Below are positions 29,343-37,599 of a stretch of 64,000 nt of DNA, in pieces. The stretch is from a virus. The stretch covers positions 50,010-114,009 of the IMG/VR virus record IMGVR_UViG_3300030117_007876; one strand, 5' to 3'. Every line of letters starts with the position of its first letter. The stretch's first letter is position 1. The position numbers and the translations under genes were made by a program. The notes below the pieces were generated by a model. It was not told the DNA's origin. It was given only the letters and a program-made list of their open reading frames with translations, and ran no database searches.

Positions 29343-29600
29343 ATGAAAAATAGTAAATTAGTAATTTTTATTCATAAGTATGGTATGAATTTTTCTGTTG
29401 CTTTATATGTATTGTTATTAACACATATAGGAATATACGTAAATAAGCTTGATTTTTGGCTATTATTCTTTTGTTTTTGTTTGAACATGTATTTTATATT
29501 TCATAAAGGTATGGTATATATGTTATCTAAACAGTTTGAGAAAGATATGTTAAAAGAGATAGTAAAACAGCAAATAAGAGATCACAAAGAAAAAAAATAA
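29343..29600 (+). CDS. membrane protein, two helices
   Basis: This 85-residue protein has helices at NFSVALYVLLLTHIGIYV and FWLLFFCFCLNMYFIF, then a basic cytoplasmic tail. Function unknown. Confidence 0.6.
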   Translation: MKNSKLVIFIHKYGMNFSVALYVLLLTHIGIYVNKLDFWLLFFCFCLNMYFIFHKGMVYMLSKQFEKDMLKEIVKQQIRDHKEKK

Positions 29601-29635
29601 AAATAAAATGAACTAAATTGAAAATAGCGGCCATT

Positions 29636-29713
29636 TGGGATATCGCCCCACTTTCACTATATTGTATAACTAGTTGAAAAATATAAAAAAAAATGGGATA
29701 TCGCCCCACTTTT
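29636..29713 (+). repeat. 19-bp direct repeats in an intergenic region
   Basis: TGGGATATCGCCCCACTTT occurs at 29636-29654 and 29694-29712, a 58-bp spacing. Each copy is a near-palindrome (TGGG...CCCA around GATATC), like an operator or initiator iteron. The following 140 nt are very T-rich and lack genes. Confidence 0.8.
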
Positions 29714-29856
29714 GTAAATATTGAATAAATAATGACTTAATAATTGCTTAATAATATATAATAAAATGCGCGTTTTTGCTGTTTTTTAATTAATATTTTG
29801 TTGTTTTTCAATCATTTTTGTTTATTTTTGTTGTTTTTTGATGTAATATAATATAT

Positions 29857-30210
29857 ATGAGATTTAAGCAGCAAGTATTATTAAAACACGATCATGGAAT
29901 TACAGCTCAATGGATCAGTGAAGATTATAGCCAAATGGCAGTAGCCACATACTTTCGACAAGAAAAAGAAGGTAAAGATGTTAACGGCGAAAATGTTATA
30001 ATTAGAACATGGGTATTAGGTAATTGCAGCGGCCCATGGACTGGCGTCACACCTGATGGTAAAGAACTAACAATTATACCCGGATTCGAAAAAGAAAGAG
30101 ATCAAATATCAGGCGAAGCCACATTAATATTAACATGTATTAACGCTACATTAAATGGTAATAATGCATTAAATAGTATATGGACAGCAACAAAAATTGG
30201 ATTCGAATAA
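29857..30210 (+). CDS. hypothetical protein
   Basis: This 117-residue beta-rich protein includes LGNCSGPWTGVTPDGKELTI. No signal or membrane segment. Family unknown. Confidence 0.6.
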   Translation: MRFKQQVLLKHDHGITAQWISEDYSQMAVATYFRQEKEGKDVNGENVIIRTWVLGNCSGPWTGVTPDGKELTIIPGFEKERDQISGEATLILTCINATLNGNNALNSIWTATKIGFE

Positions 30211-30250
30211 AATAAACACAAATAATGTGCAAATAAATGCTTAATAATAC

Positions 30251-30279
30251 TTGACAAATAATGTAATATATGATAGTAT
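30251..30279 (+). promoter_or_regulatory. sigma70-type promoter
   Basis: TTGACA at 30251-30256 and TAGTAT at 30274-30279 with 17 bp between, about 40 nt upstream of the ATG at 30326. Confidence 0.68.
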
Positions 30280-30325
30280 TTTTTCAACGTCAAAAAGTAT
30301 TGGCGTAATAATAAATATATATTAT

Positions 30326-30556
30326 ATGAAAAATAAGTTAGTTAATACATTAAACAGCACAGGAGGCCGTTTCACCACCCTAGTAGTTAATCGTTCTAAG
30401 GGTCAGCAAACATATTGCGCTCGTATTAAATCGGCTACTGAAAAGATGGTAACATTCTTCGATGTTAATAACAAGATGAATCGTCGTGTCGATACAAACC
30501 GTATTGTATTTGCACGTTCTGGAGAGACTCAATATCGAAAGGCTCGCACTAAGTAA
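30326..30556 (+). CDS. small basic phage protein
   Basis: The protein has 76 residues from the ATG at 30326; a TTG farther upstream falls on the promoter -35 and is rejected. It is strongly basic, with GGRFTTLVVNRSKGQQTYCA and MNRRVDTNRIVFARSG. Its GC content and codon choice are higher than its neighbours. It has its own promoter and terminator. It is likely to bind nucleic acid, but that is inference. Confidence 0.7.
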   Translation: MKNKLVNTLNSTGGRFTTLVVNRSKGQQTYCARIKSATEKMVTFFDVNNKMNRRVDTNRIVFARSGETQYRKARTK

Positions 30557-30584
30557 TAATAAATATTCTTAATAAGACACACAA

Positions 30585-30610
30585 CCCACAGGGCAACCTG
30601 TGGGTTTTTT
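30585..30610 (+). terminator. Rho-independent terminator
   Basis: CCCACAGG (30585-30592) pairs with CCTGTGGG (30597-30604), followed by TTTTTT. From here to about 30818 there is AT-rich DNA with no gene. Confidence 0.9.
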
Positions 30611-30818
30611 GTTTGATTATAAATAATACGCGGCCAAATAACATACAATATCTATCTATTACATACTAAATAAACACTATTCGATTGTAAATAAAATAAA
30701 GCCAAATAACTAACAAATAAACACGTAATATAAATAACTAAATATAGAACGCTAAATATATGTATGCAAATAAGTAATAATATATATAAAAAAAATCTAA
30801 CTATATAATTTATAATTT

Positions 30819-30936
30819 GTAAGTCGTTGATTATTAAGAACTTACGCTGGGGCCCCTGTTTGCGTAACCTATTTATTATCAACAGGTTACATCTGTGGGG
30901 GCCCCAATGCAAGTCGTTGATTTTCAAGGGTTTACA
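30819..30936. repeat. composite palindromic element A (three hairpins, two GGGGCCCC)
   Basis: The order is hairpin GTAAGT.../...ACTTAC, GGGGCCCC at 30849-30856, hairpin GCGTAACC...GGTTAC, GGGGGCCCC at 30897-30905, then a third arm AAGTCGTTGAT...GTTTAC. Flanked by ATAATTTATAATTT. One of five related elements. Confidence 0.8.
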
Positions 30937-30963
30937 TATGAGAGAGTTTTTTGTGTTTGTCAA

Positions 30964-30988
30964 TAAAAAAAGCCCCCTTTCGGGGGCT
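30964..30988 (-). terminator. Rho-independent terminator
   Basis: GCCCCC/GGGGGC (30972-30977 with 30982-30987) with loop TTTC; on the minus strand it is followed by T-rich sequence. It ends the DUF932 gene. Confidence 0.85.
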
Positions 30989-31010
30989 TGTGAGTGTATT
31001 TTATGCTTGA

Positions 31011-32075
31011 CTAATTAGCCAAAGCAATTTGATTTTGGGTTTCTAATTCAACCTTGCGTCCAATCTCCTTTAATCCATTGAATCGTTTGGAATTGAATTC
31101 CGGCTTACCCTGTAAATCGTTAGGGGTGTCAAACAATTGATTATAGAAATCTTGCTTTGCACGGTTGCCAGCTCCAAAATGACTTGACTCATTTTGTTTC
31201 ATTCGGAAGTTGTCTTTATCCTTGCCTCCAGATGATTCATGACTGTAAAAATCAGTAACAGCAGAAAAAGCGTCCAGAAGCGTTTCGCCTTTGTTGCCTT
31301 CTCCTGTGGAAAAGAGTTCCGTCAGTCGTTCGATTCTGTTTCTTGATTGGGTTGGGATCACTTTATCTTTATTGCTTTTCATGATCCAACCAGTGAAAGC
31401 TTCGGACACTTCATTACGTTTCACAGGGATTTCAGCAGCAACCTGCATCGCATGTTTAAATTGCTTGGCGACGCCGATGAAAGATTCAATGCCTTTCTCC
31501 ATGTTTTCAATGCCAGCTATCATATTTTTAGAGTGACGGACCTTGAATCGGAAAAGTCCTGACTTGTCCTGCATAGCAGCGTTAAAGCTATTCTGACAAA
31601 CAATGCAAAGAGAGGTATTGACCCCGTAGAGTGAAGAACTCATGTCGATACTGTCCAGAAGACAAAAACGGTTTTTGAATTCACGTTGTCCAACATAGAA
31701 TTGATCCATATCTGTGCCCAAAGCTACGGTGATGTAACGTCGAGCGCGATTTTTAAACGTTCCAACATTTTCAACCTTAGCATCAGTGCCACCAACTGCA
31801 TTCTGCACGATTTCCCAGAATCTCTCATTTGTGAGATGCTGATAACTTTCAGGAATTGGTTTGCCAGTGAATTCTTGAGTGTCAGAACAGGTCAAGCCAT
31901 ACCATTTTGTGCCGTTCATGGAAACATGGTTTTTATCCCAATCGTATAAAGCTTGACGTTTAAACTCATAAGGAAATGCGTCTTCAAACGTAATTTCCTC
32001 AACAGTGTCTTTGCTGACCCAACTGGCGTTGGTGGAGATGTAGTGATCTTTGTTTTTGCTTTTATAGTTAGGCAT
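31011..32075 (-). CDS. DUF932 phage/plasmid protein
   Basis: This 354-residue protein has NGTKWYGLTCSDTQEFTG, RRYITVALGTDMDQFYVGQR, LCIVCQNSFNAAM and KVRHSKNM, the order of conserved blocks in DUF932 (TIGR03299-type) proteins, which are common on phages and plasmids. Function unknown; they are often near replication genes. It is the terminal gene of the minus-strand block, with a terminator downstream and repeat B upstream. Confidence 0.75.
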   Translation of the reverse strand: MPNYKSKNKDHYISTNASWVSKDTVEEITFEDAFPYEFKRQALYDWDKNHVSMNGTKWYGLTCSDTQEFTGKPIPESYQHLTNERFWEIVQNAVGGTDAKVENVGTFKNRARRYITVALGTDMDQFYVGQREFKNRFCLLDSIDMSSSLYGVNTSLCIVCQNSFNAAMQDKSGLFRFKVRHSKNMIAGIENMEKGIESFIGVAKQFKHAMQVAAEIPVKRNEVSEAFTGWIMKSNKDKVIPTQSRNRIERLTELFSTGEGNKGETLLDAFSAVTDFYSHESSGGKDKDNFRMKQNESSHFGAGNRAKQDFYNQLFDTPNDLQGKPEFNSKRFNGLKEIGRKVELETQNQIALAN

Positions 32076-32121
32076 ATCTTTTTTTATTTGATGTTCAACT
32101 TGTGATTTAACTTACATAGAA

Positions 32122-32149
32122 AATATATCATGCTTTAAAACCTGCGCAA
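32122..32149 (-). promoter_or_regulatory. possible promoter of the DUF932 gene
   Basis: On the minus strand TTGCGC (32149-32144) and TATATT (32127-32122) are 16 bp apart. The -35 is only a partial match. Confidence 0.35.
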
Positions 32150-32218
32150 ACTTTTTTTTCATTTATTTTATTTCAATTAAGTATTGACAAAGCGCGTTTT
32201 TTTTGCTAGAAAATTCTT

Positions 32219-32293
32219 GCGTAAGTCGTTCATTATCAACAGGTTGCGCTTGCGGGGGCCCCAACGTAAGTCCCTGATTTGCAAGGACTTACG
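32219..32293. repeat. composite palindromic element B
   Basis: GCGTAAGTCGTT..ATCAACAGGTTGCGC type hairpin, GGGGGCCCC at 32254-32262, then a 9-bp perfect hairpin CGTAAGTCC/GGACTTACG (32265-32293). Confidence 0.8.
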
Positions 32294-32303
32294 GTGTCAA
32301 GCT

Positions 32304-33035
32304 TTAATTTAAAACAACAAAACCACTTTCGTCTTTTAAGGCTCTGCCTTTTGCTTTCAAAGCTACAATGCAGTTTTTAGGATCTTTAAAGCGCAAGTCA
32401 TTTTTATCACCGTCAACAACTTTATATTTGCGCCCTTTAAAGTTATAGTGTCCATCTGACAAGACTTTTTTATAGTTTTTAAAAACCATTGCAACATTGC
32501 CACCTTTACGTAAAACAAGATCACAAACAGCATCATTTCTTTCTGACTTAGAAAAAGTTAAATGATAATTTGCTGGCATCTTACCATCAAGAAAGTCAAT
32601 CATTCTCTTAGGGTTTTTTGTGTAATCATAAAATTGAGTTTCTTTTTCAGTTTGAAAGATGTTTTCATTCTCCCATGGAATATCACTTGTTCCATTCAAA
32701 CGGACAACAAATTGAGTTTTATTTTTTATAGCTTTCTTTTTAGCGTTAAAAATCTCACCTTTGAGTTGATTAATCCAAGACGCTTTATCAGCAAAAAAAG
32801 ATATAGTTTTTTTAATTCTAGGATTGCGAACATTATTCATTGATCCGCGTCCCGCAGTAAACAAACAAGAAGCGCGGCACCCTTTAGAGGCGTGTGGACA
32901 TGTGTTCGCCACTCCTGATTCATCGCTTGGTGCGAGATACACAATCCCAGTCATAAAACCTTGAGAAATACCCTTTACGGTTTTAGCGTTTGTGTCGATG
33001 CCCAAGATCTTTTGAGTTTTAGCAATTGCTTTCAT
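32304..33035 (-). CDS. GP88-like phage protein
   Basis: This 243-residue protein carries TCPHASKGCRASCLFTAGRG near residue 45, a Cys cluster typical of the phage Gene product 88 / DUF7227-type proteins (C-x6-C-x3-C). FVVRLNGTSDIPWEN and NYHLTFSKSERND are further conserved strings. Function unknown; the Cys could bind metal. It lies between elements B and a terminator. Confidence 0.65.
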   Translation of the reverse strand: MKAIAKTQKILGIDTNAKTVKGISQGFMTGIVYLAPSDESGVANTCPHASKGCRASCLFTAGRGSMNNVRNPRIKKTISFFADKASWINQLKGEIFNAKKKAIKNKTQFVVRLNGTSDIPWENENIFQTEKETQFYDYTKNPKRMIDFLDGKMPANYHLTFSKSERNDAVCDLVLRKGGNVAMVFKNYKKVLSDGHYNFKGRKYKVVDGDKNDLRFKDPKNCIVALKAKGRALKDESGFVVLN

Positions 33036-33079
33036 GACTTCATATTATTAAAAAATCAAAACAGTGCAAGAATAAAAAT

Positions 33080-33107
33080 AAAAAAAAGCCCCTCACGATG
33101 TGAGGGG
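33080..33107 (-). terminator. Rho-independent terminator
   Basis: CCCCTCAC (33089-33096) pairs with GTGAGGGG (33100-33107); on the minus strand a T-run of seven follows. It closes the unit 33118-33954. Confidence 0.88.
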
Positions 33108-33117
33108 TTGATTACAA

Positions 33118-33183
33118 CTATTTTATGCTTCTTTCAAGCAATACCAGCAAAATGCCAGCAATCATAGCAAGTATCAGATACAT
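33118..33183 (-). CDS. tiny membrane peptide
   Basis: This 21-residue frame (MYLILAMIAGILLVLLERSI) is one membrane helix with a basic end. AAGGGA about 8 nt upstream is a good ribosome site and the frame ends just before the terminator. Confidence 0.4.
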   Translation of the reverse strand: MYLILAMIAGILLVLLERSIK

Positions 33184-33225
33184 TTGCTTTCCCTTTCATT
33201 CAGTAGCCACCCCATGTGGCTAAAG

Positions 33226-33954
33226 TCAGTTGTGTTTTAAGGTTAAATCATCGTTTAAATATTCTTGTTTTATTCCTTCTATGCTATCATAACCAATATC
33301 ATCTTCATTATCATAACCGTCAACATAAAAATATCCTTCTACATATTTATGCATTCCGGGTTCATGACCACGACCACCAGATTCTGTGCATTTCCAGACT
33401 GTGTAATCTTCAAGACCTTCAACTTCGACTTGTTCATGTTGTGCAAGATGCCACTCTTCTATGATTTTCTTTATTCCACCAGTTATAGTGTAGATTTCAC
33501 CATAACCTTGTTCCTCTTCCCATTCTACAGTTATAACGTGTTTGGGGAATTTAAGGCTAAGATGATGAATCCAGTTGTAAGGTTCTTCCCATGGAGTTTC
33601 AAAACCAACTTCATCAGAATTACAGTAACTTGTTTGAGCATTCCACTTGCACCCCCAATTCTGAACGCACCAATCATACCAATCACCTACACCATACAAT
33701 TCACGAAATCGCTCCTTGTCTTTTTCAGTCATTGGGATTTGGTGCTGGCCATTACCATATTCCCATTTATTTTCTACAATATCTTTTGCTTGTTCTTGCA
33801 GTGATACTGTTGAACCTGTCCAGTAATCTTTTAGATCAGGTGGGATAGGCATGATAAGCTCGAAGTCCACATCTTTCTCTCCACATTTATCACAAGTGAT
33901 AGCATTAATCACATCTTCATGTGCAGATAGTTTAATATTGACCCAATTTGGCAT
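33226..33954 (-). CDS. Api92/YubB ferredoxin-like-fold protein
   Basis: This 242-residue protein begins MPNWVNIKL, the hallmark of the DUF1281/Api92-like family found on plasmids and phages, and has DVDFELIMPIPPDL and WYDWCVQNWGCKWNA, also conserved there. CDKCGEKD could bind zinc. The acidic C-terminal third is an extension. Function unknown. Confidence 0.78.
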   Translation of the reverse strand: MPNWVNIKLSAHEDVINAITCDKCGEKDVDFELIMPIPPDLKDYWTGSTVSLQEQAKDIVENKWEYGNGQHQIPMTEKDKERFRELYGVGDWYDWCVQNWGCKWNAQTSYCNSDEVGFETPWEEPYNWIHHLSLKFPKHVITVEWEEEQGYGEIYTITGGIKKIIEEWHLAQHEQVEVEGLEDYTVWKCTESGGRGHEPGMHKYVEGYFYVDGYDNEDDIGYDSIEGIKQEYLNDDLTLKHN

Positions 33955-33962
33955 AACATTTT

Positions 33963-34214
33963 TTATTTAAAAGGTTCATATTGACGAACGATAGAATCTT
34001 GATCGGTGTGGTGATTTTCGACCGTGTATTGTATTCCATGTTTTTGCATGGCACGATGGAAAATAGTCCAATCGCAATCCTCTTCTAGAAAAGCGTATCC
34101 TGCAGCTTTATATGAGAATTCACTAATCTTGTCAACGATATTTAACTTTTCAAGTAATCCCATAGGCACTTGTAGCCACCCATGAGCTGGATCTGTTTTA
34201 GCAATTAATTTCAT
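33963..34214 (-). CDS. hypothetical protein
   Basis: The protein has 83 residues from the ATG at 34214 (MKLIAKTDPAHGWLQVPMGL), chosen over a more distant upstream start. The sequence AHGWLQVP...L is common in short phage proteins of unknown function. It ends 9 nt before the Api92-like gene starts. Confidence 0.6.
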   Translation of the reverse strand: MKLIAKTDPAHGWLQVPMGLLEKLNIVDKISEFSYKAAGYAFLEEDCDWTIFHRAMQKHGIQYTVENHHTDQDSIVRQYEPFK

Positions 34215-34304
34215 GATATATTTAGTTAGTAAGCAAACAAGCAATAAAACATATTAAAACGCACATAAAAGCACATATCAACCATGTTTTTTCATTTGCA
34301 GCAT

Positions 34305-34634
34305 TCATTTGGATTTGGAGTTGTTATAATTGTAGTCTTTTAATTGTCTTCTGTCAACTTTTTTTCCTTTAGTGTTTACCTTTTGTCGGCAGAAGTATCG
34401 ATATCCCTCAAGCCATTCTTCATGCGAACCAATTTTCTTTTCTTCGCTAATAATGGGGTGACGGAATCCAGAATTACTTGTGGCATAATCATGGACTCTA
34501 TTTTTCTTCCAATACTTTGATGTTCGACTAATATGTCCTTTTTTAATTCTTGCAACTTCGGCAGCTACAAGAGTAGTCCAAGGAACTTTATCTTCATGCT
34601 GTTTACCTGTGGATCTGTAATCAACTTTTTTCAT
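34305..34634 (-). CDS. KVN-GKKVDR family protein, copy 3
   Basis: The protein has 109 residues from the ATG at 34634; a GTG 15 nt earlier is the alternative. Its C-terminus SHEEWLEGYRYFCRQKVNTK followed by GKKVDRRQLKD matches the two tandem genes at 18511 and 18872. The N-terminal parts share only length and basic character. Function unknown. Confidence 0.62.
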   Translation of the reverse strand: MKKVDYRSTGKQHEDKVPWTTLVAAEVARIKKGHISRTSKYWKKNRVHDYATSNSGFRHPIISEEKKIGSHEEWLEGYRYFCRQKVNTKGKKVDRRQLKDYNYNNSKSK

Positions 34635-34638
34635 AATA

Positions 34639-34941
34639 TTAATTCTCACATGTTTCTATTAAATGAATCATTTGATGATTGTCAATAAAGTAAAGATCAT
34701 ATTTATCAACTAATTCCTTAAATGTTATATAAAAATTTTCATTACTTGTAGTTAACCTCCAGAGATTTTCCCCTTCAGATGGAACCTCGACAGTATAAAC
34801 TGTAGCAACAATATGTTTAGCAACAGCAAACAGCGTCCCTGCATTGTCAGGGAGGTTAGCTAAACATGAGTCTAACTCTTGAGCAGTAGAGAATATAATT
34901 TTCTGCCCGTGGCTACAAGAATCGTATATTAATTTTTTCAT
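34639..34941 (-). CDS. hypothetical protein
   Basis: This 100-residue protein (MKKLIYDSCSHGQKIIFSTA) is soluble. It overlaps the upstream gene's stop by 4 nt (ATGA). Family unknown. Confidence 0.55.
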   Translation of the reverse strand: MKKLIYDSCSHGQKIIFSTAQELDSCLANLPDNAGTLFAVAKHIVATVYTVEVPSEGENLWRLTTSNENFYITFKELVDKYDLYFIDNHQMIHLIETCEN

Positions 34942-35201
34942 ATTAATTTATCTATTTTAAGGTTTTCTATGAAATCTTCCTTATATATGTCTGCCATGTC
35001 TTTACTAGTTCTGCGATTTAATTTATCATTTAAATAATCAAACAAATCAATTAGCTCTTCGACATTGCAAACTTCACCATCTAACCATTCCATGTAGACA
35101 TCTTTTGGTTGCGCCATCAATGCTCGCCACGCAATTTCATCAACCAAATCTTGCTTGTTTAAATCAGCGTATGTAAAAGTTGTGATGTTTTCTTTTTTCA
35201 T
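34938..35201 (-). CDS. hypothetical protein
   Basis: The protein has 87 residues from the ATG at 35201; a GTG at 35222 is possible but overlaps the previous gene. Acidic and helical (ADLNKQDLVDEIAWRALMA). Family unknown. Confidence 0.55.
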   Translation of the reverse strand: MKKENITTFTYADLNKQDLVDEIAWRALMAQPKDVYMEWLDGEVCNVEELIDLFDYLNDKLNRRTSKDMADIYKEDFIENLKIDKLI

Positions 35202-35202
35202 A

Positions 35203-35397
35203 TTATTGTGGGCAGAGTTCACGGAAGATACTTTTCATTTCTTCTGAGGATATTTCGTCTGTCTGTTTTTTAGTTTTGGTGGCGACTCTGTTCTTTACTT
35301 GCAACCGTTGAAGTGGTAGTTCGGTTGATGTGATTTCTGACACGATACCTTTTTTAATGCATCGCTTAACAAGAGCTTTATATTTATCTTTTGTCAT
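35203..35397 (-). CDS. hypothetical protein
   Basis: This 64-residue basic protein (KDKYKALVKRCIKKGIVSEI) could bind nucleic acid. It ends one base before the next start. Family unknown. Confidence 0.5.
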   Translation of the reverse strand: MTKDKYKALVKRCIKKGIVSEITSTELPLQRLQVKNRVATKTKKQTDEISSEEMKSIFRELCPQ

Positions 35398-35402
35398 AAT
35401 TT

Positions 35403-35780
35403 TTATTCAGCTAACCATTTAGCCTTGATTTTATTTTTATCATACATTTTGACAAACTTATTGATTTCATCAGCGAGATCGTCATGCCATACATCTTTAT
35501 ATGCTCTTGCTAAAAGGTCAAGAGCTTTTTCAAATCTTAGTTCGGTAGGTTTTTTAAATTTATTACGGAACATCACTACTTCATCAATAGCACGTTGATC
35601 CCAATCTCCATTAAAGTATCTAGCTTGATAGCGTATCAACTTTGCGACTTGTTCGATTGTGCATTCGATTGGTTGGAATCCTTTTATTGCGTATCCATCA
35701 AAAGCAGATATTGACAAATGATCTAGATCTGCATCTGATTTAGCAATGCGAATAGCCTCGTTCATATCGTGAATGTTCAT
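35403..35780 (-). CDS. hypothetical protein
   Basis: The protein has 125 residues from the ATG at 35780 (MNIHDMNEAIRIAKSDADLD). Helical, with WDQRAIDEVVMFRNKFKKPT. Family unknown. Confidence 0.58.
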   Translation of the reverse strand: MNIHDMNEAIRIAKSDADLDHLSISAFDGYAIKGFQPIECTIEQVAKLIRYQARYFNGDWDQRAIDEVVMFRNKFKKPTELRFEKALDLLARAYKDVWHDDLADEINKFVKMYDKNKIKAKWLAE

Positions 35781-35828
35781 AAGCAATATTTAATAAGAAA
35801 ATAAGGTAAGAGTCAATAGAATTTTAAT

Positions 35829-36239
35829 TTAACTTTTTGCGTAATGACGCGCTGATCGACCGTCTTCAGTCTCTAACTCTTTTCTGATGTAAGTAAGTTT
35901 TTTTTCGAGATCTTGGCTGTTTTTAGCAATGCGAATCGCGAGTCTTAGTGCGGTGGAGTGTGAATAGCGTCTATATTTACCCTCTTTTTCGCAAGCGTCT
36001 TCGGAGATCATTTGTCTTATTTCTTCAAGCATGTCGAACTCTTTACTAGTTATTGAAAAAGCTTTACTCCAAGTTTCACAACATTCATTCTTTGAGTATA
36101 AAATTTTTTTAGATTTATTTTTTTGAGCAGATCTTTTAGTTTTTCTTTTTTTAAGCGTTGGAGTTTTAATTTTTGTAGAGTTAGCTTTTTTGGTGAGCTG
36201 AATCCATTCGCCTAGTGTTTTATTTTTTGTAGCGTCCAT
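35829..36239 (-). CDS. hypothetical basic protein
   Basis: The protein has 136 residues from the ATG at 36239 (the farther codon is TTG). Residues 15-45 are very Lys/Arg-rich (LKKRKTKRSAQKNKSKK). The C-terminal half is helical (YSHSTALRLAIRIAKNSQDL). Nucleic-acid binding is likely but unproven. Confidence 0.58.
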   Translation of the reverse strand: MDATKNKTLGEWIQLTKKANSTKIKTPTLKKRKTKRSAQKNKSKKILYSKNECCETWSKAFSITSKEFDMLEEIRQMISEDACEKEGKYRRYSHSTALRLAIRIAKNSQDLEKKLTYIRKELETEDGRSARHYAKS

Positions 36240-36334
36240 ACAATTAAAATAATTCAATAAATAATGAATGTCAAATAATAAATAATCAAATAGTAATAAA
36301 AATTAAGTATAAAAAATACACTATAATTTATATT

Positions 36335-36452
36335 CGTAAGTGCTTGATAATCAACAGGTTGCGCTGGGGCCCCCTTCTGCGTAAGCTGTTTATATTCAAT
36401 AGGTTATAAAAGGAGGGGCCCCGGCACAAGTCTTTGATTGCGTTGAGGTTAT
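36335..36452. repeat. composite palindromic element C (three hairpins, two GGGGCCCC)
   Basis: CGTAAGTGCTTGAT/ATCAACAGGTTGCG hairpin, GGGGCCCCC near 36366, hairpin GCGTAAGC...GGTTAT, GGGGCCCC near 36415, third arm AAGTCTTTGAT. Flanked on both sides by ATAATTTATATT. Confidence 0.8.
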
Positions 36453-36462
36453 GAATTATAAT

Positions 36463-37131
36463 TTATATTGTTGTGGGGTTAGGGCTATTTCCCCCAAGCC
36501 TTTTTTTAATCGGGGTTTGGTTACCTAGGTTAGGCCCACCTGAAAAATGTTGGTGCTCAATGCAAGATGAGCCTCTGCCGACAATATTTCTGGTGCTCAT
36601 GTCGTTTCTTGAATAGTCTTTTTTCTTTTGTGTATGTGCTAGCGCTACAGCTTCTGATTTGCTACGAAGTGGAATACCCAGAATTTTTAAATTTCTCGAT
36701 ATTGTCATTCTGCCAACTCCCATTATTTCTCCAATTTTAGAGCAGGACATTTTTTGATTAACGTACATGTCTTCTAATTTTACGATATCTAGCTCTATTG
36801 GCTTAGCTTTTGCACTAGTCCGCGTTATTACTCCGAGTTGTTTTAGTTTACGAAGCACGGTCATCCTGCAGACGTTTAGTTTTTTACTTATCTTTATTGT
36901 ACTAATTTTTTGATTAACATACATGTCAACCATTTTTTCGATATCTACTTGTTTTTCTATAACTTCTCTGCTTGCTTGCGTGAATGATTTTATAGTAATA
37001 TTTTTTTCTTTAAGCAGGTTACTAATTGTATCAGGGCGAATCTTAAAGATTTTCCCTATTTTTCTAAGCGATATGCCTTGATTAACATACATGTCAACAA
37101 CGAGTTCGGTGTCTATATCTAACCTTTCCAT
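36463..37131 (-). CDS. triple helix-turn-helix repeat protein
   Basis: The protein has 222 residues. Three tandem units of about 50 residues each contain vxDMYVNQ-x-S-x-x-KIxK/GxxxxV-x-RxTI/V-x-x-xLKxxxI (near residues 10-48, 66-103, 117-154). Each is a helix-turn-helix like the resolvase/sigma region 4 type. The units are clearly internal duplicates. The last 60 residues (RNIVGRGSSCIEHQHFSGGP) look unrelated, with Gly/Pro-rich composition, and could be the remnant of another domain. It may be a regulator of the block or bind the adjacent repeats C and D; that is inference. Confidence 0.72.
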   Translation of the reverse strand: MERLDIDTELVVDMYVNQGISLRKIGKIFKIRPDTISNLLKEKNITIKSFTQASREVIEKQVDIEKMVDMYVNQKISTIKISKKLNVCRMTVLRKLKQLGVITRTSAKAKPIELDIVKLEDMYVNQKMSCSKIGEIMGVGRMTISRNLKILGIPLRSKSEAVALAHTQKKKDYSRNDMSTRNIVGRGSSCIEHQHFSGGPNLGNQTPIKKRLGGNSPNPTTI

Positions 37132-37191
37132 GGTTTAAAGATACTGTATTTTTTAATCTGACGCAAGAAAAAAAACAGTTATTTTTTTTAC

Positions 37192-37267
37192 CGCGCAACC
37201 TATTGCGATTCAATAAGTTGCAAAAGGAGGGGCCCCAACGTAAGTCGTTGACTACGAGGGGTTTACA
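37192..37267. repeat. composite palindromic element D
   Basis: GCGCAACCTATT..AATAAGTTGC hairpin, GGGGCCCC near 37230, then CGTAAGTCGTTGAC..GGGTTTAC. It lies between the triple-HTH gene and tRNA-Lys. Confidence 0.78.
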
Positions 37268-37290
37268 GATTATATAATTATATAATTAAT

Positions 37291-37365
37291 TGGTGGGCTG
37301 GGTGAGACTCGAACTCACAACCAACGGCTTAAAAGGCCGCTGCTCTACCATTGAGCTACCAGCCC
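37291..37365 (-). tRNA. tRNA-Lys (UUU)
   Basis: Minus strand. Acceptor GGGCTGG/CCAGCCC, discriminator A, encoded CCA, anticodon loop CTTTTAA, T loop GTTCGAGTC. Confidence 0.95.
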
Positions 37366-37373
37366 CAGAGGGA

Positions 37374-37574
37374 TTAGTCAACTCTTTTTATTTTACCAAT
37401 GATCCCACCTTTGGTAAAGGAGCGGATGCCATACTGCTGATGCTCTCCGCTATATTTGTAGGCGGTGAAGAAATGGGGCTTGTCAACGATAGGACCAGAG
37501 GTCACATAAGTATTGACAACTCCATCTTGGCGTTTGTAAACGAACGTGTATTTTTCGGTTGGGAATGATTGCAT
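37374..37574 (-). CDS. hypothetical protein
   Basis: This 66-residue protein (MQSFPTEKYTFVYKRQDGVV) is beta-rich, with a basic end (GGIIGKIKRVD). It resembles short WYL-like phage proteins but I cannot assign it. It lies 8 nt upstream of tRNA-Lys on the same strand. Confidence 0.6.
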   Translation of the reverse strand: MQSFPTEKYTFVYKRQDGVVNTYVTSGPIVDKPHFFTAYKYSGEHQQYGIRSFTKGGIIGKIKRVD

Positions 37575-37599
37575 ATTATTTTTCGCTTTCTATTTATTA

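Noticed and set aside
32182-32216. Plus-strand TTGACA promoter
   Set aside because: No plus-strand gene follows, and the TTGACA lies in a minus-strand block before repeat B.
37290-37568. 92-residue plus-strand frame
   Set aside because: It covers tRNA-Lys on the other strand and antisense DNA of a better minus-strand gene.
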